Assembly: GCF_016597815.1 (NCBI RefSeq)
Contig: NZ_VCHA01000004.1
Location: 248,001 to 312,000, forward strand
DNA length: 64,000 nt
Direction of reading: 5' to 3'
DNA from: Marinobacter sp. DY40_1A1
GTDB lineage: Bacteria > Pseudomonadota > Gammaproteobacteria > Pseudomonadales > Oleiphilaceae
The notes under the pieces are model-generated. The model had not been told where the DNA came from and ran no database searches. It saw nothing but the letters and a program-made list of their open reading frames with translations. Below, piece after piece: positions 1 through 9,293 of the stretch. The number at the start of each line of letters is the position of its first letter. Positions within the stretch are counted from its first letter, which is position 1. The translations under genes and the position numbers were made by a program.

Positions 1-69
1 CGCGCGACAGATTCCCAAGCCACCGTTAAACTCCTGAGCCCCTAGCCCGGCCTTCTCCAAGAGCATCGT

Positions 70-810
70 ATGTTCAACACAGGCGATATTATTCATCACA
101 GCCGGGATAAGCTCGGCAGCATTCTGGTGATCGATTACCGCAAACATCGGGTACTGACCTTCAACTCAATGTTTGAACAAAGCAAGATCGACAGGCGCTA
201 CCCCCACGTTCCCGTGCACGAATACAATCGCGCCATGTTTCTGCCTGCAGCCTTCAAAACCCCGCAACACGTCACCATACTGGGGCTTGGTGGCGGTGTA
301 ATGGCCAGCGCCTTTCATCACCTGTTTCCTGAGTGCCACATACATGCAATTGAACTGCGAGAGGCTGTGCTTTACGTGGCCCGGGAGTACTTTGACCTGC
401 CCGAAAGTGAGCGCCTGAACGTAACCATTGCCGACGCCCGCGATGCCCTGAGCAACATCCCTGAAAAGAGCACCGATTTGATTCTGGCCGACTTGTACAG
501 CGCAGACCGCATGAGCCCCGCACAGGCGCAGCGCCAGTTTGTAGAAGGCTGCAGCCGGGCGCTGAGCGACAATGGTTGGCTCGCACTGAATTACCATCGC
601 CCACCAGATCCGGACGGGCCTTACTTCCGCCAGCTGAAAAAGCACTTTGCCGTGTTACTGGCTTTCAAGAGCAAAACCAACAACACCATTGTGTATGCCA
701 GCAAACAACCCTTTGAGGCCATACACCCGAAGGATCCTGCACTTGCCAGCCTGGAAAAGCGCCTGCCTATTGGCTGGAAGCAGATAATGAGCAAGGTAAT
801 CCGGCTTTAA
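70..810 (+). CDS. Spermidine synthase-like (class I methyltransferase fold) protein
   Basis: This 246-residue protein has the Rossmann fold shared by polyamine aminopropyltransferases and SAM methyltransferases. A glycine-rich loop (LGLGGG) sits near residue 75, an acidic strand end (HAIELRE) near 98 and an ADARDA motif near 120. It is shorter than SpeE enzymes. The GGGDG motif that carries an acidic residue in true spermidine synthases reads GGGVM here, and the later catalytic aspartate region reads ADLYSAD. I infer a spermidine-synthase-like protein of unknown substrate rather than a real SpeE. The ATG has only a weak ribosome binding site. The gene converges on the LOG-family gene with a 24-base gap. 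Confidence 0.8.
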   Translation: MFNTGDIIHHSRDKLGSILVIDYRKHRVLTFNSMFEQSKIDRRYPHVPVHEYNRAMFLPAAFKTPQHVTILGLGGGVMASAFHHLFPECHIHAIELREAVLYVAREYFDLPESERLNVTIADARDALSNIPEKSTDLILADLYSADRMSPAQAQRQFVEGCSRALSDNGWLALNYHRPPDPDGPYFRQLKKHFAVLLAFKSKTNNTIVYASKQPFEAIHPKDPALASLEKRLPIGWKQIMSKVIRL

Positions 811-834
811 CGTCATTTGATGGGCCACACGGGC

Positions 835-1395
835 TCAGGTCCACTTTTCCTGCGGCGCCGTGTAGCCATTAAAGCCCTCTATCAGCGCCGCCGGTGTATC
901 GGCCAACACAATCATGTCGAGGTATTGCTGCTTGACGAACCCGGAAGCCACCATGGTTTTAACCATCTCAAGCTGCGCGTCGTAAAATCCATTCACATTA
1001 TAGAAAGCGCAGGGCTTTCTGTGAAAACCAAGCTGCCCCCATGTCCACACCTCGAAGATCTCTTCCAATGTGCCAATGCCCCCTGGCAGGGCCACAAAGC
1101 CATCGGCCAGCTCTGCCATCTTCGCTTTGCGCTCATGCATGCTGTCTACAACAAAAAGTTCGGTAAGGCCCGGATGCGCCAGCTCCCGGTTAACCAGATG
1201 CTGCGGAATCACGCCAAAAACCTTACCTCCGGCTGCCAATACCGCATCAGCAACAACGCCCATAAGGCCAACATGCCCGCCACCAAACACCAGATCTATC
1301 CCGTTATTACCGAAGAACTCGCCCAGCTCTCTGGCCTTTTCAATATAGAGCGGCTCATTACCTGAACGGGAACCACAGTAAACTGCTACTTTCAT
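835..1395 (-). CDS. LOG family protein (cytokinin riboside 5'-monophosphate phosphoribohydrolase-like)
   Basis: This 186-residue protein carries both LOG-family signatures: GGGHVGLMG near residue 38, which binds the nucleotide phosphate, and PGGIGTLEE near residue 103, which holds the catalytic glutamate. LOG enzymes cleave ribose 5-phosphate from nucleoside 5'-monophosphates such as AMP. In bacteria the physiological substrate is usually unknown. I chose the ATG at 1395 because an AGGAAG ribosome binding site lies 3 to 8 bases upstream and the protein then begins MKVAVYCGS, as relatives do. An upstream start at 1446 would add 17 unrelated residues. Confidence 0.92.
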   Translation of the reverse strand: MKVAVYCGSRSGNEPLYIEKARELGEFFGNNGIDLVFGGGHVGLMGVVADAVLAAGGKVFGVIPQHLVNRELAHPGLTELFVVDSMHERKAKMAELADGFVALPGGIGTLEEIFEVWTWGQLGFHRKPCAFYNVNGFYDAQLEMVKTMVASGFVKQQYLDMIVLADTPAALIEGFNGYTAPQEKWT

Positions 1396-1582
1396 ATCTT
1401 CCTGTCTCTTGCTGTATTTCAAATGATTAATGGGCCTTCCGACCAATTGTGCAGCCTGCCCGGCGCGCGTTAGTATTATCCCCGCAGCACCCGTATCCTA
1501 CCTGTAAGCTAGCCCCAGTGACGACAGCCAAGCGTTTTTCCGCAAGAGCGTTTGGCTTTCATTACTTAAAGGTCTGAACGCT

Positions 1583-2893
1583 ATGGATAACCTTCATCAC
1601 ATTGTGGTGGTCGGCGGTGGTGCCGGCGGCCTCGAACTTGTTACCAGCCTGGGCAGAAAACTCGGCAAAAAAGGCAAAGCCCGCATTACCCTTGTTGATG
1701 CCGGCCTTACCCACGTGTGGAAGCCCCTGCTGCACGAAGTGGCCTCCGGCTCACTGGATGCCAACTCCAACGAAGTGAACTACCGGGCCCACGCCCGCAG
1801 GCACCACTACGAATTCCAGCTCGGCCGCATGAATGGCCTCAACCGTGAGGCCAAAGAACTGGTGATCGCCCCCTTTTTTGATGAGGAGGGCATTGAAGTA
1901 GTACCTGAGCGCCGACTGAAGTACGACACGCTGGTGATTGCCGTAGGCAGCACCGCTAACGATTTTGGCACTCCCGGTGCACAGGAGAACTGCCTGTTCC
2001 TCGACAGCCTGAAGCAGGCACGGCGCTTCCACAACCTGATGCTCAACGCCTTTTTGCGCAAAAACCACGAAGCCATGCAAGGCGGGGCTCACGCGCTCAA
2101 CATAAGCATTATAGGCGCAGGCGCCACAGGGGTTGAGCTGGCTGCAGAACTGCGAATGGCATCACGGGAACTGCCCGTTTACGGCATGAACCACCTGAAA
2201 GCCTCCGATGTATCCATTACCGTAATTGAAGCCGCCGACCGGATTCTACCGGCGTTGCCGGGGCGGCTATCGGCAGCCGCCACCAAAGAGCTAGGCCGCC
2301 AACACGTGAAAGTACTCAATGGCCAACCCGTAAGCGAAATTCGCCCTGGCCTTGTGGTACTGAAAGACGGCACCGAACTGCCCTCAGAAATGACCATCTG
2401 GGCCGCTGGCATTAAAGCGCCTGCATTTTTGGCCGACCTCGACGGGCTGGAATCCAACCGCAGCAACCAGCTAATAGTGCACCAAACCCTGCAAACCACC
2501 CAGGATGCAGACATATTCGCCTTCGGCGACTGCGCAGCCTGCCCGCAGCCGAATTCTGACCGCCCCGTAGCGCCGCGCGCTCAGGCGGCACACCAACAGG
2601 CCGACACCCTGTTCAAAACCCTGTGCAACCGGCTGGAAGGCAAAGACGCCGTGCCCTTCGTGTACAACGACTACGGTTCGCTGATCAACTTCAGCCACTA
2701 CACCACCGTAGGCAACCTGATGGGCAACCTGTCTGGCCGCAGCATGTACATTGAAGGCAAGGTGGCGCGGCTGTTTTATGTATCGCTATACCGCATGCAC
2801 CAGGTGGCCTTGCACGGCTTTCTGCGCACGGGCGTGATCTGGTTTATGGATAAGATTAGCCGGGCTATGCAGCCGAGGATGAAGTTGCATTGA
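1583..2893 (+). CDS. ndh: Type II NADH dehydrogenase (NADH:quinone oxidoreductase)
   Basis: A 436-residue single-subunit flavoprotein that oxidises NADH and reduces membrane quinone without pumping protons. The FAD-binding GGGAGGLE motif is at residues 10-17, and a second nucleotide-binding loop (IGAGATGVELAAE, for NADH) is near residue 178. The FAD-contacting FAFGDCAA motif is near 312. The C-terminal region is amphipathic, as expected for monotopic membrane attachment. Length matches the family. It stands alone with an AAAGG site upstream. In this window it is a likely electron outlet for NADH made by the formate dehydrogenase. Confidence 0.95.
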   Translation: MDNLHHIVVVGGGAGGLELVTSLGRKLGKKGKARITLVDAGLTHVWKPLLHEVASGSLDANSNEVNYRAHARRHHYEFQLGRMNGLNREAKELVIAPFFDEEGIEVVPERRLKYDTLVIAVGSTANDFGTPGAQENCLFLDSLKQARRFHNLMLNAFLRKNHEAMQGGAHALNISIIGAGATGVELAAELRMASRELPVYGMNHLKASDVSITVIEAADRILPALPGRLSAAATKELGRQHVKVLNGQPVSEIRPGLVVLKDGTELPSEMTIWAAGIKAPAFLADLDGLESNRSNQLIVHQTLQTTQDADIFAFGDCAACPQPNSDRPVAPRAQAAHQQADTLFKTLCNRLEGKDAVPFVYNDYGSLINFSHYTTVGNLMGNLSGRSMYIEGKVARLFYVSLYRMHQVALHGFLRTGVIWFMDKISRAMQPRMKLH

Positions 2894-2928
2894 TGGGCTA
2901 ACTAAAAACGCATTGGCGAGGTATCGAA

Positions 2929-3693
2929 ATGGCAACAAGGAAACAATGGTCGGAATTTGATCGTTTGGTTGCCCTCGGGCTTTATTGCGAGCTGCCCTTT
3001 GGCAAGTTTCATCAGCACAACCCGCGCATTATTGAAGTCGCACAAAAGCTAGAGCGTTCGCCCAGCTCCGTTGCCATGAAACTGAGCAATCTTGCCAGCT
3101 TGGACCCGGTCATCACCGGTTCTGGGCGCAAAGGGTTGGCAGGAGCCTCGCAGGCAGATCGAGAGCTATGGCAGGAATTTAGCGAACAGCCTTCCAAAAT
3201 CATGCCTGCAATAGCGACGGCGCTGGAGAATCTGGACAGAGTCACTTTCGATGACTCAGAAATTATCGAGTTAGATGACTATCGCGGGGAAACTGCGACC
3301 GCAATCATCCAACGTCGAAAGAGCCAAAGCCTATTTCGCAAAGCAGTGCTTTCAGCTTATGACAACCAATGCTGCGTCACGGGCATTGCCGACCCGCGCT
3401 TTCTCGTTGCCAGCCATATAAAACCTTGGGCTGAAGACGCGGATAATCGACTGAACCCCCGCAACGGCCTGTGCCTCAGCACCTTTTATGATCGAGCCTT
3501 TGATATTGGCCTGATTACATTCTCCGATGATTACGTCCTGATCGTTTCCTCTGAATTGGAAAAACAACAGAGCAACAACCATATTCGAGAGACGTTTTTA
3601 GAACGAAGCGGAACCGCGATAGAGCTACCAAGCAAGTTTTCGCCATCACAAGACTTTATGCGCTGGCATAGGAATAACCTATTTATGCAGTGA
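2929..3693 (+). CDS. HNH endonuclease with N-terminal DNA-binding-like region
   Basis: A 254-residue protein with a C-terminal HNH_2-type nuclease domain at about residues 135-200. The visible motif residues are a CCVTG segment at 148-152, SHIKPW with His163, and NPRNGLCLS with Asn179. Where many HNH proteins have a last metal-binding histidine, this one has Tyr187 followed by Asp188. I cannot tell whether that blocks activity, because tyrosine may be usual in this subfamily. Residues 1-100 look like a helical DNA-binding or targeting region. The gene converges on the large helicase gene with only 7 bases between stop codons. By eye it is less G+C-rich than ndh before it. It is probably part of a restriction or defence cassette. 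Confidence 0.85.
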   Translation: MATRKQWSEFDRLVALGLYCELPFGKFHQHNPRIIEVAQKLERSPSSVAMKLSNLASLDPVITGSGRKGLAGASQADRELWQEFSEQPSKIMPAIATALENLDRVTFDDSEIIELDDYRGETATAIIQRRKSQSLFRKAVLSAYDNQCCVTGIADPRFLVASHIKPWAEDADNRLNPRNGLCLSTFYDRAFDIGLITFSDDYVLIVSSELEKQQSNNHIRETFLERSGTAIELPSKFSPSQDFMRWHRNNLFMQ

Positions 3694-3700
3694 GCGGCCT

Positions 3701-6700
3701 TTACGCCCTCTTCAAAATAACACTCATAGGGCTGCTGCCTTCGTGGCTTTGGTAGTCCATTGTTCCGTAGTAGGTAAACGGAGCTGCCTTTTTGTTTAGG
3801 AGCTTGTTTCCACGCACGAAAAGATGGATCGTCAGCCCTAACTCTGCATGGTTGATTAATTCCCTGCCACGCTTACTCTCAGGTGTTGTGCTCCTTTGGC
3901 TTTGCCAATGGAACAATTTTTCATCAATCCAATGATCCACGTAGCGATGGTTCTCTTCTTTACCTTGTTTATTCAAAGTCACTAACAGTACATGGGCGTT
4001 AGCATCGGCCAAGAACACATGCCCGCTCTGCCAATTGCCCGGGTTGAACTCAGCTCCAAATAGCGCCGGAATATCTTCCCGCATAAAGCTTTGCCCCACG
4101 GCCAACTCTAGCGGATCAATCACCGCTTCAAGCCGAGCAAATGTCCGAAACTGCTCACTTAGCTCAGGCGTTACCAAAATATCGTCATAGCTTGGATTCT
4201 TAGCTTTTAGAACATATTGGCCTTGGCTGGTTTTCTCGACCACACGAAGCAGGTATTGCGTGTCACCGGCTTCATCCATGCGCTCAATGGCTAACGTCTT
4301 GCCAGTGATGCTGCCCGCTTGGTCTGGATTGATTTGTTCCAGCAGCAAATAATCGCCGCTGTGAATTGGATTTTTGCCGCCATTCATCGAGTCACCCGAT
4401 GCTTGCGCGATAAAGTGCCGGCTGGGGTTCAGTCGTCCATAACCTTCGCCAAGATGACGGTACTCTTCGGCTTCAGCGGAACTGCTTCGGAAGTGTCCGC
4501 AGGCGATTTTCAATGTAGGGAAAAATGGCAGCTCGGTACCTGGGGCATCATTGCCCGGGAAAGCAGATACATTCTGATCAACGGGCTCTATGTTGCTCCG
4601 TGCCTCGTAGCTGGCTAGCCGATAATCCACCAACTCCTGAACCAATGCGGTGAAGGTATCTATCTGGTCACTCTCAAGCGTAATAGCGTTAGTAAAGTGC
4701 CCCTCAGTAATCTTGAAGAATCCAGCTGTCTTGGTGTTTTCACCGATCCATGCCCTCACTGGATTCCTTCGCCAATAAGCCTGCCAAGCCTTTGGTTCAG
4801 GGTTCTCCCGCATCTCTCCCGGCAGTTCCCCCAACAAAGAGCGCCTACGCTGTAAAACTTTCAAAGACTGGCTGGCTAATGCAGCCAATTCCGGTGGACT
4901 GCGCCAGCCATCCAGCTCTTGAAATGCCTCAAGGAGAACCATTTTGAACGACTTGGTCATGGCCGTTTTTTCGAGCTCAGTAAGAAACGCCGTTTGCTGC
5001 TCTACAAGCTTAGATTCCGTCTCGTCCAAGTCCTCCATGTGCGCCACTAGCGCAAACCAGTGGCCGAACTGTTTGCGCAATTGGGTGAGACTGGCACCAA
5101 AACGATAGAACTCGGTGAGAGTGGGGCGTCGACCCAGAGTATCCCGCAGCAAGCGATAGTCTTTCTCGGTGCCCTCCCCATCCAAAGACTTCAAAAAATC
5201 GATCAGTTGCAGGTCGTAATTGATGAAGCAGCCATCTGGTAAATCCAGTTTTTGAGTTTCTGCCTTGCGAGCATACTGCGCCAACTGTCGATGGTTCATG
5301 TCCGCGCCCATCAGCGCCTGAGGCTTATGTAAAAAGCCTTGGTGGTTACCAATAAAGTCTAAAACCACCAGCTTGTCTTTGCCTTCTGCTTTACGGAGGC
5401 CCCGGCCAAGCTGCTGCAAGAATAGAATTTTCGATTCCGTTGGTCGCAGCAACATCACGGTATCAATGGTCGGTAAATCCACGCCTTCATTAAACAGATC
5501 TACCGAAAACAGTATTGCCAACTCACCAGACCTTAGCTGCTCTAAAGCCTCCCCTCGGGACAGCTCAGACCGGCCATGAACAGCAGCGGCAGCAATGCCT
5601 CTTTTTTGAAATTGCTCTGCCATGAAGTCTGCATGATTGATCGAGACACAGAACGCCAAAGTGCGTTGTTGCCGGTGCTTTTGCCACACACGCTCAGCAT
5701 GACGGGCACGGCCCAAAGTGGCGAGTTTGTGAGCCAGTTGATTGGGGTCAAACTTACCGTTACGCCATGGGATTTCGGCGTAATCAACGCTGTCATCGAA
5801 AATTCCGTAGTAATGAAAGGGTGCCAACAGCTTACTGCGGATGCCTTCAAACAAGTTGTGGGCATAAACCAGATTGTCGTCGCACAGAGAAAGAATATCC
5901 GAGCGGTCAGTCCGATCTGGTGTGGCGGTCAAACCCAACATGAACGTGGGGGCAAAATAGCTCAGCAAGCGGTGATAGGTTGGTGCCGCGGCATGGTGAA
6001 ATTCGTCCACCACAATGTAATCAAAGTGCTGGGGTGCAAAGCGCTCTAAGTGGGCCTCTTTTCCCAGAGTTTGTATCGAGGCACAGAGCATATCCACAGC
6101 CATATCCCGCTGTTTACCCATATAAAAGCCCACACGGCTTTTGGGACGAATGCGGATAAATGTTTCGGCTGCCTGATGTAGGATTTCTTCCCTGTGCGCA
6201 ACAAACAGAACCCGCCTTGCGCCCATTTGAGCCGCATCAAACGCAGACAGCCAGGTTTTACCCAAGCCTGTCGCCAACACCACCAAACCTCGGCTATATC
6301 CTTCAGATCGTGTTTCGCGCAGGGCCTCTAACGCGGCAGTTTGTACCGGCGTTGGCTCTGGTGGATCTTCAACTTCGTGGCTGCCAGCTTCCATAGGGCG
6401 AGGAGGGAGAACTCTTCGAGCTTCGTACTCATCAATCCAACCATCTGACAAAGGTAGGGTGTTGCGGTGGCGAAATAGCTCCTCAAAACGGCTCAGCGCT
6501 TCAAAAAAGCCGTTATCGCTGGGATAGTCCACTCTGTAGTTCCACTCCAAACCATCCTGAAGCGCTTGGCGGCTGATATTGCTAGAGCCAATAAACGCCG
6601 TTCCCTGCCGCGCCGTTTCATTACCAACATAGGTGAAAATATAGGCTTTAAGATGAAAGCTTGAGCCTGCACTTTCATAGACCCGAACTTGCGCGCCCCT

Positions 6701-7540
6701 CTCTTGCAGTAGCATTAAACTGCGCAATGCTTCCGGGTCGGTGATGTCCATATAATCACTGGTTAGAACCCGAACTCGCGCGGGCAGTTCGTCTCGGCCA
6801 AGGGCATTCAGTAAATCGGGGAGCAGCAATTTCAATCCGGTGGATTTTACGAAGGCCACCGCCATATCAATCTCACTGGCTTTATTGATGCTGGCACAAA
6901 GGTGCGGAAGGAAATGCTGGTGCTTACCGCCCGTAATCAGCTTGTCGGGCGTTGCGGCCTGCTTATGAAAAACCCCATTCACCCAATACTCATCCCGCCC
7001 CGGTCTGCGATCTGCTGTCTGCCAGGTGGCTATCTTCTCAAGCCCCGGTAGAGCACTTGCCCAGCTTTCAAGCTGAGCCTCTGTCGCATCGGTAAAGTGC
7101 CTGCCGTTGTGTTCGCGCTGGTGTTCACCACGTTTGAAGCTCAGGTACAGAACACCGCCGGGCTTAATGGCTTGCCATAGTTGGGAAAGTGCTTGGGGTA
7201 TCTGCTGCCGGGGGAGGTGGAGCAAGCTGGCGCAGGCCCAGATGCCATCGTAGGCCTGATGTTCAGTAACCTGGCTGAACGTGCGAACAGAAACCGGGTG
7301 GCTTATGGCTTTGGTTGCCAGGGCAGCCAGTTTTTCGGAGGCATCAAACGCCGTAACGCGGTAGCCACGGGCCAGAAACTCGCGGGAGTCCCGTCCTGAG
7401 CCGCAACCTGCGTCCAGAATATGGGCATTTTCAGGGAGATGTGGCAAAAAAGCGTCGTACAGCGCGGACATATCCACATGCAGCGTTTCGTCTATAAATT
7501 GCTGCGCGTGCGCGTTGTAGTAGGCAACCGATTGGCTCAT
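3701..7540 (-). CDS. Methyltransferase-PLD nuclease-SF2 helicase-S24-like-DUF3427 fusion protein
   Basis: A 1279-residue multidomain protein. Residues 1-195 are a class I SAM methyltransferase (ILDAGCGSGRD at 41-51). Residues 200-380 are a phospholipase D-like nuclease region (HLK at 296-298, GSSN at 318-321). Residues 395-785 are an SF2 helicase, with Walker A ATGLGKT at 423-429, DEFH at 512-515, TATP at 538-541 and QQLGRGLR at 709-716. A helical linker follows. An S24/LexA-like segment spans about 1008-1142, with GDSM at 1049-1052. The C-terminal part of DUF3427 fills about 1145-1279. PLD-helicase-DUF3427 proteins are known; the N-terminal methyltransferase fusion is unusual. I chose ATG 7540 because homologous methyltransferases begin at that point; a TTG at 7576 is possible. 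No SOS box is evident. It probably acts on foreign DNA, but this is inference. Confidence 0.85.
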   Translation of the reverse strand: MSQSVAYYNAHAQQFIDETLHVDMSALYDAFLPHLPENAHILDAGCGSGRDSREFLARGYRVTAFDASEKLAALATKAISHPVSVRTFSQVTEHQAYDGIWACASLLHLPRQQIPQALSQLWQAIKPGGVLYLSFKRGEHQREHNGRHFTDATEAQLESWASALPGLEKIATWQTADRRPGRDEYWVNGVFHKQAATPDKLITGGKHQHFLPHLCASINKASEIDMAVAFVKSTGLKLLLPDLLNALGRDELPARVRVLTSDYMDITDPEALRSLMLLQERGAQVRVYESAGSSFHLKAYIFTYVGNETARQGTAFIGSSNISRQALQDGLEWNYRVDYPSDNGFFEALSRFEELFRHRNTLPLSDGWIDEYEARRVLPPRPMEAGSHEVEDPPEPTPVQTAALEALRETRSEGYSRGLVVLATGLGKTWLSAFDAAQMGARRVLFVAHREEILHQAAETFIRIRPKSRVGFYMGKQRDMAVDMLCASIQTLGKEAHLERFAPQHFDYIVVDEFHHAAAPTYHRLLSYFAPTFMLGLTATPDRTDRSDILSLCDDNLVYAHNLFEGIRSKLLAPFHYYGIFDDSVDYAEIPWRNGKFDPNQLAHKLATLGRARHAERVWQKHRQQRTLAFCVSINHADFMAEQFQKRGIAAAAVHGRSELSRGEALEQLRSGELAILFSVDLFNEGVDLPTIDTVMLLRPTESKILFLQQLGRGLRKAEGKDKLVVLDFIGNHQGFLHKPQALMGADMNHRQLAQYARKAETQKLDLPDGCFINYDLQLIDFLKSLDGEGTEKDYRLLRDTLGRRPTLTEFYRFGASLTQLRKQFGHWFALVAHMEDLDETESKLVEQQTAFLTELEKTAMTKSFKMVLLEAFQELDGWRSPPELAALASQSLKVLQRRRSLLGELPGEMRENPEPKAWQAYWRRNPVRAWIGENTKTAGFFKITEGHFTNAITLESDQIDTFTALVQELVDYRLASYEARSNIEPVDQNVSAFPGNDAPGTELPFFPTLKIACGHFRSSSAEAEEYRHLGEGYGRLNPSRHFIAQASGDSMNGGKNPIHSGDYLLLEQINPDQAGSITGKTLAIERMDEAGDTQYLLRVVEKTSQGQYVLKAKNPSYDDILVTPELSEQFRTFARLEAVIDPLELAVGQSFMREDIPALFGAEFNPGNWQSGHVFLADANAHVLLVTLNKQGKEENHRYVDHWIDEKLFHWQSQRSTTPESKRGRELINHAELGLTIHLFVRGNKLLNKKAAPFTYYGTMDYQSHEGSSPMSVILKRA

Positions 7541-7631
7541 GCCGGGCAATGCTCTTTTATTATCGACAGAGCACAATATAAGCGACTGTTTTATAAATAC
7601 AAACCGTTAAGGCAACTTATGGCCTGCCCGT

Positions 7632-9185
7632 CTATTTGAATCGCACAACAAGCTCGTGAAGTTCTCCGGCTATATGTTCCAGCCGCTGAACCCGCTCTAT
7701 TGCCAGCTCCCCTTTTTGCAGGCTATCGGAGCCCAGGCTGGATATGTGCTCAACCTGCTCATTTATCTCATCAAATACTTGGGCTTGCTGCTCTACGGCT
7801 GCGGCCATCTGTATCGACATTTCAGCAATGGTGCTAACCGATTTGGCGATCTGCCCCAATGTGGTTTCCGCTTCCAGCATGTGGGCAAGCCCGCTATCGG
7901 CCGATTTTTTACCCTCATCGGATGCGCGCACAGAAGCGGAGGTTCGGGAGAGCAGGGCTTCAATTATTCCGTGTATTTCCCGGGTGGAATCTTGCGTTCG
8001 TCTGGCAAGGCCCCGCACTTCATCAGCTACCACGGCAAAGCCGCGCCCGTGCTCGCCGGCCCGGGCTGCTTCAATGGCTGCGTTCAGTGCCAGGAGGTTG
8101 GTCTGTTCGGCAATCTCTTCAATAATCTTGGCAACGCTGGCGATTCTCTGGGTTTCTGTAGCCAGTTCACCAACCGACTCGCTGATGCTGTGCACTGCCG
8201 CTTGCAGGCCTTCAATTCCTTCACGGGTTGTTCCTATTACACTTGCCCCACTATCCGCCAGCTCACGGGATTCTTCTGCTTTCTGGGCCGTGCTCTGAAC
8301 ATTGGCAGACACCTCGGTAATGGTCTGGGATACTTCATGCACAGAGGCCGCCACGTTGCTGATTTCTGACTGCTGTTTTCTCAGGGCTTCGTGGGATTCG
8401 TAAGTGACTTCAAGCCCTTGAACCGCGCCGGTTTTCACTTCTCCTGCGGAGTCTTCCAGGCGAGAAAGCACGGCATCCAGATGGGCTTTCTGCGCCATTA
8501 CGGCAACCTTCATGCGCCCGGTTTCCAATTCGTCGTCGGTAAAGCTGCGTGCGGCGAGGTCGTCGGTAAAGCTTTTATCAAGAAGCTGCATTACGGAGCT
8601 TATTAACTGGCGCCGTGAGCTGTGCAGCCAGAGAGCGTAGGTGATCGCTCCAATCAACAGAATAGCCTGGGCTGCCAGAGACTGACCGGAGAAAAAGGTG
8701 AGCGCAGCCACAACCACCACGGCAGCCATAAACAAGGTTTGTGGCGCAAATCTTTTGAAGAAAGGTGTATGGACGCTGCCTTGGCGAATTCTGGCGTACT
8801 GTTTTTCAGCACGCTGAATATCTTCTCTGGACGGGCAGGAGCGAACCGATTCGTACCCCACAACCGCGCCAGCTTTGGTGATGGGTGTTATGTAAGCGCT
8901 AACCCAGTAGTAGTCGCCGTCTTTGCGACGGTTTTTGACCATTCCCATCCAGGGTGTGCCAGCCTGCAGGTGGGACCACAGGTTTTTATAGGCTTCTGGA
9001 GGCATGTCGGGATGGCGCACTATATTATGCGGTTTGCCAATCAGCTCTTCCCGGGAGAACCCGCTAACCTCTACAAACGACTGGTTGCAGTGGCGTATTT
9101 TTCCTTTCAGGTCTGTGGATGAAATCAGCTTTTGCGACTCTGGAAAGGTGTACTCAACATCTGTGACTGGCAGGTTTTTTTTCAC
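7632..9185 (-). CDS. PAS-containing Aer-like methyl-accepting chemotaxis receptor
   Basis: A 517-residue chemoreceptor. An N-terminal PAS domain (about residues 15-125) resembles the FAD-binding PAS of Aer ([22 protein letters not shown]). Two hydrophobic segments at about 155-190 anchor it in the inner membrane with no periplasmic domain. The rest is a cytoplasmic coiled coil with the conserved signalling hairpin ([19 protein letters not shown]) that contacts CheA and CheW. Aer-type receptors report redox or energy state, so this one probably drives energy taxis. The start is GTG with GAGG about 8 bases upstream. No che genes are nearby. Confidence 0.93.
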   Translation of the reverse strand: MKKNLPVTDVEYTFPESQKLISSTDLKGKIRHCNQSFVEVSGFSREELIGKPHNIVRHPDMPPEAYKNLWSHLQAGTPWMGMVKNRRKDGDYYWVSAYITPITKAGAVVGYESVRSCPSREDIQRAEKQYARIRQGSVHTPFFKRFAPQTLFMAAVVVVAALTFFSGQSLAAQAILLIGAITYALWLHSSRRQLISSVMQLLDKSFTDDLAARSFTDDELETGRMKVAVMAQKAHLDAVLSRLEDSAGEVKTGAVQGLEVTYESHEALRKQQSEISNVAASVHEVSQTITEVSANVQSTAQKAEESRELADSGASVIGTTREGIEGLQAAVHSISESVGELATETQRIASVAKIIEEIAEQTNLLALNAAIEAARAGEHGRGFAVVADEVRGLARRTQDSTREIHGIIEALLSRTSASVRASDEGKKSADSGLAHMLEAETTLGQIAKSVSTIAEMSIQMAAAVEQQAQVFDEINEQVEHISSLGSDSLQKGELAIERVQRLEHIAGELHELVVRFK

Positions 9186-9293
9186 AACGATCGCCTCAGC
9201 GTAGCCAACACTATTACTCTAATGTGGTACAGGATCGTCGATGTGTACAATCTTTGCAGTTTGCATATATAAACTTAAAAAATGAGCGTCGGT

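Noticed and set aside
817..1365. 182-codon plus-strand open frame across the LOG gene
   Set aside because: The minus strand encodes a clear LOG-family protein with both motifs; the plus-strand translation has no domain.
7571..7605. SOS (LexA) box upstream of the helicase fusion gene
   Set aside because: CTGT and ACAA are present, but with 9 bases between them instead of 8 and a poor second half. It does not fit the LexA consensus.
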